Shown in pieces: positions 53,831-63,555 of a stretch of 64,000 nt of DNA. The stretch is from the NCBI GenBank assembly GCA_012845835.1, contig JABAKD010000001.1, forward strand, positions 7,552,476 through 7,616,475. The letters run 5' to 3'. Both the position numbers and the translations under genes were made by a program. The DNA is from Undaria pinnatifida (taxonomy: Eukaryota > Sar > Phaeophyceae > Laminariales > Alariaceae). Positions within the stretch are counted from its first letter, which is position 1. The number at the start of each line of letters is the position of its first letter. Below the pieces are notes generated by a model, which was given only the letters and a program-made list of their open reading frames with translations, did no database searches and was not told the DNA's origin.

Positions 53831-56402
53831 AATATAAAATCGTCAGGTTTATCCCCTTCAAGGATTTAAAGTTTCCGCGCACATACTGACGTGTCCCGCC
53901 CCCCCCCCTCCCCTGATCCCTCTTGTTCAGAAAAAATCCACACCTTTCCCCCCCCCCCGATCCCCGATCCCCCCCCCCCCCTTTCCGCCTAGTTTGTCCA
54001 AACGCCCCACTCACAATCGAAATCGGCCAGAGTAATAAACACCTATACGCAGTTGATATCACGCCATTATCGTTCTGACCATCCATGATGTAGTTTTCAA
54101 TTATTTTCCCCCCGACCCCCCCCCCTTCAACGCCCCCTCTTTTCCAACCACCCGCACGATCGCCTAGACCTAGCACCACGCGTACAGCAAGCCCCTACAT
54201 ATCTTTGATCTTACAGCCGGAGTGTATTCGAATATTTTTGTGACCTAAACCTCCTAAAAATCTCCCCCCCCCCCACCCTTCCCTTCTCGCTCTCCCTTGC
54301 TCAGACGCCCCACCGTATATCGAAATCCGCCATATTAACAAACACTTCACCCACTGGATATCACCTCATTATCTTTCTAGAGCCATCCATGCCGCTGCTC
54401 CCCCCCCCCGCCCCCACCCTACACCTCCCCAAAGCCCCCCACCCCATCCCATCCCTACCCCCTCGAACACTCCGCCCTCTCTCTACTCACTGATTATCCG
54501 ACTTACCCCAGGATATACATGATAAACTGATGCATTATTTCCAATACCGTCACATTTATCCCCTCAAAATAATGTATAGTTTCCACGCACAGATTGAGCT
54601 GCCCCACACGCCCCACCCCCGCCCCAACCCCCCCCCCCCCCCCCCATGATAAACTGATGCATATTTTTTTTGTTTTTTTCCTAAAACCGTCAGATTTATT
54701 CCCAAGAAATGATTTATAGCTTACACGCACAAATTGCCCGCCCGTCCGCCCCCCCCCCCTCCAACCCCGCTCGCTTTTGATCAAAACCAGCCCCCTACGT
54801 CCTGCAAAACTCCGCCTCCCCTCACCGGTTGTTCGACTTGCAGGATTCACTTGATAAACGGTTACATTCCCCTCCACAGCTGTCAGATTTTGTCCCCCTC
54901 AGAAACGGGTTTTATAGTTTCCGCGCACAGACTGACTAACATCACCCTGTTGACCCTGATAGCTACACTAACTGTAGTTGTAAGGGGAGTCGCCGACCTA
55001 TATCCTTAACGAGGACACACAACTCGTAATACGCGCGATCGGAGTATCACACACAGCTTGCAAAGATGAGTTTCGACGAAATCTTCGATCTCACAGCTGG
55101 AGTGTATTTTAATTTTTATAATATAAAATCGTCAGGTTTATCCCCTTCAAGGATTTAAAGTTTCCGCGCACATACTGACGTGTCCCGCCCCCCGCCCCCC
55201 CCCCCCTCCCCTGATCCCTCTTGTTCAGAAAAAATCCACACCTTTCCCCCCCCCCGATCCCCGATCCCCCCCCCCCCCCTTTCCGCCTAGTTTGTCCAAA
55301 CGCCCCACTCACAATCGAAATCGGCCAGAGTAATAAACACCTATACGCAGTTGATATCACGCCATTATCGTTCTGACCATCCATGATGTAGTTTTCAATT
55401 ATTTTCCCCCCGACCCCCCCCCCTTCAACGCCCCCTCTTTTCCAACCACCCGCACGATCGCCTAGACCTAGCACCACGCGTACAGCAAGCCCCTACATAT
55501 CTTTGATCTTACAGCCGGAGTGTATTCGAATATTTTTGTGACCTAAACCTCCTAAAAATCTCCCCCCCCCCCACCCTTCCCTTCTCGCTCTCCCTTGCTC
55601 AGACGCCCCACCGTATATCGAAATCCGCCATATTAACAAACACTTCACCCACTGGATATCACCTCATTATCTTTCTAGAGCCATCCATGCCGCTGCTCCC
55701 CCCCCCCGCCCCCACCCTACACCTCCCCAAAGCCCCCCACCCCATCCCATCCCTACCCCCTCGAACACTCCGCCCTCTCTCTACTCACTGATTATCCGAC
55801 TTACCCCAGGATATACATGATAAACTGATGCATTATTTCCAATACCGTCACATTTATCCCCTCAAAATAATGTATAGTTTCCACGCACAGATTGAGCTGC
55901 CCCACACGCCCCACCCCCGCCCCAACCCCCCCCCCCCCCCCATGATAAACTGATGCATATTTTTTTTGTTTTTTTCCTAAAACCGTCAGATTTATTCCCA
56001 AGAAATGATTTATAGCTTACACGCACAAATTGCCCGCCCGTCCGCCCCCCCCCCCTCCAACCCCGCTCGCTTTTGATCAAAACCAGCCCCCTACGTCCTG
56101 CAAAACTCCGCCTCCCCTCACCGGTTGTTCGACTTGCAGGATTCACTTGATAAACGGTTACATTCCCCTCCACAGCTGTCAGATTTTGTCCCCCTCAGAA
56201 ACGGGTTTTATAGTTTCCGCGCACAGACTGACTAACATCACCCTGTTGACCCTGATAGCTACACTAACTGTAGTTGTAAGGGGAGTCGCCGACCTATATC
56301 CTTAACGAGGACACACAACTCGTAATACGCGCGATCGGAGTATCACACACAGCTTGCAAAGATGAGTTTCGACGAAATCTTCGATCTCACAGCTGGAGTG
56401 TG
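53831..56402 (-). repeat. Near-perfect 1.29 kb tandem duplication of R2-type sequence
   Basis: The junction word ATCTCACAGCTGGAGTGTATTTT (first half ATCTCACAGCTGG) occurs at about 53797, 55086 and 56382: spacing 1289 and 1296 bp. Between these, the two units match base for base apart from the lengths of poly-C runs (for example 53943-53951 against 55248-55257, and the 54623-54644 run). Each unit holds two R2 bodies. Matching frames in the two units (for example 54734-55009 and 56030-56305) are Pro-rich shadows. Confidence 0.9.
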
Positions 56403-56404
56403 TT

Positions 56405-57553
56405 TTCATTTTTCATAATATAGTCTATATATACATACGCCGACAACTTTTATTTACAAAATTGAGTTGTACATACGTGTGTAGACTACACGCATACATA
56501 CGAACAGCATCGTATCTCTGTGTTCTCAGCACTAATTAGGATGAAAAATGAGGAATATGTAATCGGCACGGACACCGGGTGTGCTGGATTTTTATGAGTA
56601 AAAGGATTTAGTACGTATATTGTTATTGGTTTCAAGATGACCAAAAAGAGACAGGAGAGCAGAGACCCCAAAAAAGCGTATGTATCATAAGCATACAACC
56701 ACAAAACCACTAGTGCCGCCACTGAACCATGAGCCACTGACATTTGTAGCGACGTACATCTCCACAAGGAGGTGCTTGATGCGCCGAGAAGAAAGCGGCG
56801 CAAAGTGTGTCGTGTTGGACGTGAGCAGCCCCACCAGCTCCTGCCACGTCGAACCAGACGAGAAGAAGCTGAACGGCAACATTTCTCGATCACGATCTCG
56901 GCAGCAGCATTAAGCTCACGAACTCTGAAAAAAAAAAACAAAAAAAAAAGCAGCAGCGATTGGAAGGTAGATGTTGGGGGCAGGTAACATGAGCAACCAA
57001 CGTGCGCGTGAGACCAGATACCAATTGCCTCCTTTCCCTTTTACCACCCAGACCAGGGCAGCGCGGACACAAAAAGGCAAAACGACATCGCAGTCCTACA
57101 AAGTCGAGCAGCACATACCGGTGGGCTGAGATTTCCCGACGAATTTGCAACACGCGATATATTTTTCAACTTTTTTTCACTTCGTTAAAATTGGTATACC
57201 GCCCCTCATCTGGGTTTTAGAAATAGATAGCGAGCTGTAGATATTATATTGCTAAAAACTGTGTGAATTTTTGTACGCCCTTGCCCAAACCCGTCTGATA
57301 TGTGTTCAAGAACAACTTTTCAATTTGACATCACACACACATCTGTTCGATTCAGCAAAGGAGTTCTTGATCGCCGCGAAGCTCCGCTGGATGTTCCCCG
57401 ACGCTTGCTTTTGCTTTCCAGCCTTCACAGCGCCAGCCACTCCGCGCAGCCTGTGTTTGCTATTGTGGTGGTTGTTCACGTTGCTGTGTTCGCCCTTTTC
57501 AGGGAACCGTCGTTTTGTTTTTGCCGCACGCGGGGTCCGCCATGGGGTCGTTT
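56405..57553. other. Unassigned; overlapping frames without known domains
   Basis: A 151-codon minus-strand frame (56486-56941) has a hydrophobic stretch near its middle, and short plus-strand frames overlap it. None shows a domain. A-rich runs at 56926-56949 break the region. No repeat family from elsewhere was seen. Confidence 0.3.
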
Positions 57554-57880
57554 TCAGCTAACGGGACGATGTAGACTCCCAACGAGTACATAAACGACCG
57601 CTTGCCGGAACCCTCTCCCGTAACCGTCCGGCAACCTAAGGTCATCGCCACCTTGGACGATGTCCGCGAGTAATACATACACCTCTCTTTCCATATCGTA
57701 CACGAGCGCCGGTGTAATTACAAGCACGGCTATATTGTCATCCACCTCGATTACCTCGGGCTGGCTTCTGGCTGCTGGTGGAGTAGACGAACTGCCGCCA
57801 TCCGTCTGGCGGAGGGGGGGGGTAGATGAACTGCCGCCACCCCTGTCAGGCATGGATCCTCGCGGATCTGCCGCGTCCAT
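57554..57880 (-). CDS. Hypothetical protein, 108 residues
   Basis: The minus-strand frame is open from further upstream (58078), but the ATG at 57880 gives the more natural start, because the codons before it read as Thr/His/Pro-rich low-complexity sequence. The protein has two GGSSSTPP repeats (residues ~16-38), then PEVIEVDDNIAVLVITPALVYD (in outline) and VYVLLADIVQGGDD, a plausible beta/alpha core, ending at LHRPVS. No family is recognised. It could be a first exon. Confidence 0.35.
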   Translation of the reverse strand: MDAADPRGSMPDRGGGSSSTPPLRQTDGGSSSTPPAARSQPEVIEVDDNIAVLVITPALVYDMEREVYVLLADIVQGGDDLRLPDGYGRGFRQAVVYVLVGSLHRPVS

Positions 57881-58084
57881 ATTCCCTCGGATGCACAGAT
57901 GCAATTTATAGATGTGCGTGTTTGTGTTCGTTGGTTTCGTGTCTGAGCTTTGCGTTGTTGTGAACGAGTGGGCGTGTTTGTGTGTTGGTCGGGGGGGGGG
58001 CTGGGTCAGTGTAATTTCGTGTTGGGGGTGTGTGGCGTCAGCGTGACGGAAGAGACGTGACGTCAGAATGCATAACACGACACA

Positions 58085-58565
58085 TGCAGTCAGAACCCGC
58101 TCGACCCTAATTTGCGAAATTTACAATGTGTACCGGCAAAATTTACAATTTGTACCGGCCACTCCGGGTATTGTTACAAACGTATACCCGTACCCGTGGT
58201 ATTGTGCCACAATCTTACATAACTCACAGAACTCCCAGGTAAGGGTACTGGGTTGTTACAGAACTTCCAGAAGCTCCGGGTACGGGTACGGAAGTCTTAC
58301 AGAACTTCCAGAAATTCCGGGTATTGTAGCACGGGTGTACAGAACTCACACAAGTTCCGAGCGGGTATAATACAATGCTGTACCCGTACTCCGAGTTTTG
58401 TGCGCACGGGCGTACAGAACTTCCAGAAGTTTCGGGTACGGGTGTAAATGTCGTACAGAACTTCCAGAAGTTCCGGGCACGGGTATGAATGTCCTACAGA
58501 CCTTACAGAATTTCTTTGTAGGGAAATACCCGCAGCAAATACCCTGGGTACGGTTTGTGAGTGTC
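58085..58565. repeat. Minisatellite of CAGAACTTCCAGAAGTTCCGGGTACGG type, copy 2
   Basis: CAGAACTTCCAGAA recurs at about 58260, 58300, 58417 and 58458, each followed by (G)TTCCGGGTACGGGT-like sequence; intervals are about 40 and 117 bp. The motif CAGAACTTCCAGAAG contains the near-palindrome CTTCCAGAAG. It is related to 45052-45370. A short LINE/R3-type end (GACAACACGGACTTGATTATCC...) follows at 58600-58655. Confidence 0.65.
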
Positions 58566-58738
58566 CTACGTAACACAAGCTTGGCTTATTTTCAACCGTG
58601 TCATGTGACAACACGGACTTGATTATCCGAGGTAAGATGAGAACATTTACAACAAAAAGAGTAAGCGCCCGCCTCCACAGCAGCAAGGGAGTAGGATTGA
58701 CGAACTCGAAAGCATATATATATATTTTTTGGTATTGT

Positions 58739-58922
58739 TATAGCACTATTAATGCCCACTAGACACTACAAGCTGACATGCGTGTTTCGCGGGTTCGAAT
58801 CCCCACCAACTCCATACTTGTTTTTGCCAAGCGTGCGCGCTGAAAACGTTAGTAATGGCTATGACGGTACTGCCTTAGAGCTACTGTAGCCACGTGACGT
58901 CGTCTAGTGGGTAGTGCTATAA
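58739..58922. mobile_element. 184 bp inverted-repeat element (MITE-like) with a tRNA B-box-like word
   Basis: Left arm TTATAGCACTA..CCCACTAGAC (58739-58765) and right arm GTCTAGTGGGTAGTGCTATAA (58902-58922) are complementary apart from a 6-base loop-out in the left arm. Within is GCGGGTTCGAATCCCC (58790-58806), a B-box-like word. No coding capacity. Possible TA flanks, not conclusive. Confidence 0.55.
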
Positions 58923-58927
58923 AATCA

Positions 58928-59150
58928 ACAAAGGGGGCTTCTATTGTCCATGTCACGGGGGAAATTTTCTTATAACTCATGTATTGACTAGACTGAGTGC
59001 GTTGATACATTGTTTTTAATAGCCGTCAAAGGAGGCTTAGCCAACAAAGGGGGCTCCTGTCAACTTCCCGGGGCCAATTTTCTTATAACTCATCCTTTGA
59101 CTAGACTAAGAGCGTTCATATTTATTTCTACTTGTCAGATAGACTTTCAT
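58928..59150 (+). repeat. Imperfect direct repeat, ~113 bp unit, two copies
   Basis: ACAAAGGGGGCT(T/C)CT, then TTTTCTTATAACTCAT and TTGACTAGACT(G/A)AG occur at 58930 and again at 59043. The second copy has drifted but keeps spacing. No function is evident. Confidence 0.65.
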
Positions 59151-59444
59151 TGTCTATATATACTTCCTTATGGGCGGGGAACCCGGCACTGCACTGCATG
59201 AAACTAACACGGACAATAACGAGCCTAAGCAAGAGGAATGTTTTCGATGGAGCAACCTGGTGCTTAGGGTAACGGGTAGAAATATTGAACGAACGGCAGC
59301 AGAACGGGAAAATTCGGGGAGGGTGTCCATGCAGGATAACGGGATGTGTGGCGCGGGGTAAACGTAGAGAATATTAAGTTCCAGATATTATGAGACACGG
59401 AAATGTGAAGGAGAGGTCAGATACCATCAAGCAACTGGTATAAG

Positions 59445-59640
59445 GCTGGTGCTTACCCAAACTAAGCCTACAACCCCCCCCTCCCCCACCCCCCCTTCCT
59501 TAAACGGCGGGATAGAAGGTCGGCCGGTTATACGGGCAAACCTGTCAATGTCCAAGCAGTTTCGTTTCTTGGGGATACCGGGGGAGAGTCTTTTTTCTAG
59601 TTCGACGTTGGGAAAGTCTGAAAAAGGTTTTTCTCACTCA
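59445..59640 (-). repeat. Degenerate R5 copy
   Basis: GCTTACCCAAACTAAGCCT is the reverse of the R5 start, and AAACGGCGGGATAGAAGGTCGG with AACCTGTCAATGTCCAAG matches the reverse complement of the R5 3' part at 46220-46300. The centre of R5 is replaced by a poly-C tract. About 150 bp of the original 290 remain. Confidence 0.65.
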
Positions 59641-59699
59641 CCCTCCCGCTAATTTCCACGGCCGATGGGCAAACGAAGGGAAGGAGGACACAGGGGGCG

Positions 59700-60325
59700 A
59701 TTAGAAATGGAATAATCCCGATCGCACGGGGCGTTTGAAACGGTGAATCATTGCATATCAACCGTTTGGCTTTTGTAGTGGGTTTCCGATCGCACATGCC
59801 GTTTGAAACGGAACCACCGCCGATAGCACGCGTAGGTGTTGGTCGATTGTGGATGGCATAACCCCTATCGCACGGGCCCCTAGAAACGAAAATCATCAAA
59901 CTCAAAAATCGTTCAGAAATCGTGGTGGGTTCCCGATATGAACGGGATGTTAGAAACAGAGCTATCCGAAAGCACAGGCACATAGTGGTCGGTCGGTGGT
60001 GGCATAACCCCGATCGCACGGGCCGTTAGAAACGGAAATCACGGCATCCATGATCGTTTGGCAGTCGAGGTGGGCCCCTGACAGTAGCGGGTGGTTAGAA
60101 CTGGAAAAACCACCCGAACGCACGCGCAAGGTAGTGATCCACTAGCGATGATTTTCCCGAGCGAACGGGCTGTTAGAAACCGAATCGCGGTATCATTAAT
60201 TGTTCAGCAATTGTGGGGTTCCCCCGATATGAGCGGGCCGTTAGAAGCGGAAAACCACGCACAAGCACACAAGTAGTGGTGGGTCAAGTAGGTCCCTGAT
60301 CGCACGGGCAGTGAGAAACGAAAGT
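59700..60325 (+). repeat. Nine-unit ~74 bp array with CCCGATCGCACGGG / CCGTTAGAAACGG core
   Basis: The core CCGATCGCACGGGCCGTTAG or a variant occurs near 59708, 59782, 59866, 59932, 60009, 60083, 60157, 60225 and 60298, so the period is about 66-84 and averages 74 bp. Within each core two small palindromes can form, CCCG(A)...CGGG and CCGTT-AGA-AACGG. Spacers vary in sequence. No open frame follows the array. Confidence 0.72.
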
Positions 60326-60825
60326 ACTTGGCCGTTCTAGCATTTTCGGAGTGCCGAGTGAACGAGCCCCAAGTTTGCACACGCGAACATTCTAAGGAGG
60401 GGTAGGCGTCCCACTGACGGAGCGCGACCGGGATAGGTAAATCGATCGCGTTTCGATTGTGTGGTTGGGGGAAGCGCAAGCAAGAGGGGGAAGGGAGGGA
60501 GCCGTTTTTCCTTCCCCTCCTTCCTCCTGCTGTTTTACATACAGTTAGTGGATGCGTACGAATCCGGGGGTGGGGGCAGTGCAGGCCTCCCCCTCGCCCA
60601 TTATTCCAGCTTCTTCAATAAATATAAAGCATGTTTCGTGGAAGAAAATTCCAAACATGATGTCTGGTACGCGGTTTGGCGTGCGGCAAACTGTAGTTTG
60701 GTAAGCCACCGCACCCACAAGACAAGACCTAAACTCGAAATATTTCATGTGTTTGTAGTGTATAGACTATAGGTGTACGTTTCTGAGGTACTTCGTGTAT
60801 ACCAGTACACGTTCTGCGCACAGTT

Positions 60826-60992
60826 GGTTGTTGTTGTTGTTTTTGTTGTTGTTATTTTTGTGGCATTAACTGGCGGCAACACGTCCGTTGTCGCAGGACA
60901 GGCTCCGGTCACTGTGGAGAAGTAGAAAACCCTAGGGAAAAACACAATCAACCCAATAAAGTGGTACACGCCTACTTCAGTATATCGAAGCT
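60826..60992 (-). mobile_element. LINE 3' end (fragment J)
   Basis: GTTGTTGTTGTTTTTGTTG at 60828 is the tail on this strand, followed by GACAGGCTCCGGTCACTGTGG, AAAACCCTAGGGAAAAACAC and a degenerate CAACCCAATAAAGTGG. It is more diverged than the other LINE ends and so probably older. Confidence 0.7.
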
Positions 60993-60999
60993 GGAGTTA

Positions 61000-61600
61000 C
61001 ACATGCCTCTGTGAAAAGGTCCTTCATTTCGGAACGGCCGGTGTCGTGAGGTTTCGAGGCGGAAGGTTCTTGCTGTAACTGATTCTACGATAGCTACCCA
61101 ACGCTCCAGAAAATATCGATTTTGTCAAACGAACGTTTCTTGCCTGCTCGACACAAGTGAGTAAGGATGAAAAAAAAAAAAAAAAACATGTTTTCTTTTG
61201 ATTGGAAAGGGCTATCGAAGAATGACGTCAGGGTAGAGCAAGGAGCCCCGTGCTTCCGGAGATACGGCCGAGAGCTGGTTTCGAAGCCGAATATTTAGTT
61301 GAATAAGAATTGCGTAGAACGACATCTGCTTGGCTATCTTATAGACCCAAAAATGGTGAGTGTTCAGGCTTCCATTTTCGGATGTCGTTTTCGGGCCGGC
61401 CTTCAACAGAAAAAGGGGGTCCATTTTCGGATGAAATCCCCTTTCGAAAACGGCATCCGAATTTGGTTTAACGCGTGTCATGGGAGACATCAAGCTTGGA
61501 AACAAGTCAATAACGGTATCAGCACTGCTTTAGAGTCAGTACAAGACACAAGGCACACCGACACGCATCAGACATATCCATATGTTTGTCTGCTGTGACC
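61000..61600. other. Unassigned; includes a repeat shared with the copia remnant
   Basis: 61258-61325 (GGAGATACGGCCGAGAGCTGG...GCGTAGAACGAC) matches the reverse complement of about 9528-9612, the block that interrupts the copia reverse transcriptase. Nearby, TCCATTTTCGGATG occurs twice (61371, 61421) with CGGCATCCGAA in inverse orientation (61450). An (A)18 run lies at 61169-61187. Confidence 0.5.
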
Positions 61601-61625
61601 ACGCAACGCACGCAATACGTATCAT

Positions 61626-62162
61626 GTGCGAACTCGTGTTCTGCTGCTGCTGCTGCTGCTGGGTTCCGCTATCCCCTCAGGCTTCACCACGAGCCGATGG
61701 GATTGGATAGTTATGGTGACGACTACACGAGAGAGCCTTGGCACTCTCGTCGCAGTCACGGTTGCCGAATTCGCCAAATACAGAGACATGCACTACTTCT
61801 TCTTGTATTTGTGGAGGACGAAAACAACCGCCGCCTACGACATGCCGTTATTGATGCACGAGATCGACGGGAACGAGGGAAGAGACAACCCCCCTCGCGT
61901 CAAGCGCACACAGCGTGCTTACCCTCGCCCCACCTTGAAAGCTTCAGCTGCGTGTGCGCTGCTCAAGATGCTCTGGTGCAGCGAACCTGTCTACATGTGC
62001 GTGGTCACGCGATCGCTATTGTTGTTAATTTTTCGCCAGAACTTTGTTTCAAAAACAATCTGTAAACTCAGTTTTCCTCAAGGCTTGTCGATCCGATTCT
62101 GCTCGTCTGATTCTGCCGTCCGAAAATCAAGCTCATTTTCGGTTTCGGATACGCAATTATAA
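61626..62162 (+). CDS. Hypothetical secreted protein (signal-peptide-like start)
   Basis: A 178-codon frame begins MRTRVLLLLLLLGSAIPSG, an excellent signal-peptide shape, but the Leu run is encoded by a (CTG)7 microsatellite and so may be fortuitous. No Cys-rich or known domain follows; the C-terminal part is hydrophobic at residues ~128-140 then Ser-rich. A second frame overlaps for most of its length (61586-62065). No homologue is known to me. Confidence 0.28.
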   Translation: MRTRVLLLLLLLGSAIPSGFTTSRWDWIVMVTTTRESLGTLVAVTVAEFAKYRDMHYFFLYLWRTKTTAAYDMPLLMHEIDGNEGRDNPPRVKRTQRAYPRPTLKASAACALLKMLWCSEPVYMCVVTRSLLLLIFRQNFVSKTICKLSFPQGLSIRFCSSDSAVRKSSSFSVSDTQL

Positions 62163-62334
62163 GAGATGGCCTCGTAAATTGTATGGGAAACGGACATTCG
62201 TTCAGGCCTGACGTTGAAGGTATCCACCCGTATACACGCGTTAGCTGAGTTGTACGATCTACACGTGATGCGTTCAATGTTCGTCACACCTCCGCTTGAA
62301 AAATACACGAAAAAATTGAAATCGGCATTCAGCT

Positions 62335-62822
62335 TACGTACGTTCCAGGACCAAGCTGGTACATACGTCTCAATACGAAAACCCCGACTACACCGTATGC
62401 CACCCACAAGCCTATCACGTACACATTACACGTAGTACCTATCACTACGACGCATGCGCACGACAGATTCGAGACAATTGGAAAATAAGAAAGATTGAAA
62501 AGAAAAGAAGGAAAAAAAAGAGAAGAAGGAAAATTTGACAAGAGAAGAGAAGAAGAAGCAAGAAAAGGAAAAGAAATAATATCATACTAGCAGACCCCAG
62601 GACCTGAGTGAAGACGGCATTGACTGGGCACATAGAGGGTATCAAGTGCACCAACGACACTGCAGGGAGAACATAACAAGGCGAAGAAATCCGGGCAGTC
62701 TTACCCTAGCTGGTGACGGCCATTGAAGGCCAATAAACGTCCCAAGACGATGATGGCCAGACCCAAACTCCAGTCTCTTCGGCAGGACGCCCCACCTCCC
62801 CCCCCCCCCCTCTTTCCACCCC
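62335..62822 (-). mobile_element. LINE copy E, 3' UTR fragment
   Basis: Minus-strand copy containing, from its 5' side, the C-rich tract (62796-62812), GATGGCCAGACCC, the conserved UTR (62590-62760), the polypurine stretch (62470-62575) and the terminal block up to CATACGTCTC (62365). The (CAA)n end is missing; the fragment is cut at about 62335. Confidence 0.8.
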
Positions 62823-63134
62823 TGTGTGTGCAGTGAAGCTCGCGCCCTGGGACTGAGGTACTTCAAGAACGTTGTTCTTCGCCTAACCGATTTAGTTCAA
62901 CAATTAGCACTACCTAAGGGTACAGCAGGTACCAGGTGCCTCGGTCTCGTAGATTGTGGCCACCGACCTCGCCTCTGCTCTAGGAGGCATCGGCACGGGC
63001 ACTGGTTGTGCTGGACGTAGGTGTGTGGAACGATCAGCGCAATTTGAAGCACATGTGTACACTGTGTACAAGACGAAGACGAATAGACTAGCCTTGAACG
63101 ATTAGAGGGTTGCCACAATCGACACTATATTATA

Positions 63135-63555
63135 AGAAATGAAATGCACTCTAGCTGGGAGATCGAAGATTTTGGCGAAACTAATCTTTTCTACCATGTA
63201 GCTGTGTGTGACACTCCGATCGCGCGTATCACTGGCTGTGTGTCCTCATTAAGGATGTAGGTCGGCGACTCCCCTTGCAACTACAGTATAGCTATCAGGG
63301 TCAGTAGGGGGATGTTAGTCAGTCTGTGCGCGGAAACTGTAAAACCCGTTTCTGAGGGGGACAAAATCTGACAGCTGTGGAAGGAAATGCATCAGTTTAT
63401 CAAGTGAGTCCTGTTTCGAGTAACCGGTGAGGGGAGGGCGGAGTTTTTAAGGACGTGGAGGCCTCGTTTTGATCAAAAGGGAGCGGGGATGGGAGGGGGG
63501 AGGGGGGGGGGACGGGTGGGGCAGCTCAATTTGTGCGTGGAAGCTATAAGTGGTT
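63135..63555 (+). repeat. R2 repeat copy
   Basis: From GAAATGCACTCTAGCTGGGAG (terminal box) through GGTCGGCGACTCCCCTTGC, ATCAGGGTCAGTAGGGG, GCGCGGAAACTGTAAAACCCG and GGTTTTTAAGG-type sequence to the G-rich tract 63490-63512 and GTGCGTGGAAGCTATAAG. It is the plus-strand form, ending where unique-looking sequence begins. Confidence 0.75.

Noticed and set aside
58755-58815. Possible tRNA gene with GGTTCGAATCCCC
   Set aside because: Only a T-arm/B-box-like word is present; no D-arm, anticodon stem or matching acceptor strand could be assembled.
59700-60325. Possible CRISPR array
   Set aside because: Repeat units vary in sequence and period (66-84 bp), there are no cas-like genes, and the window is clearly eukaryotic.
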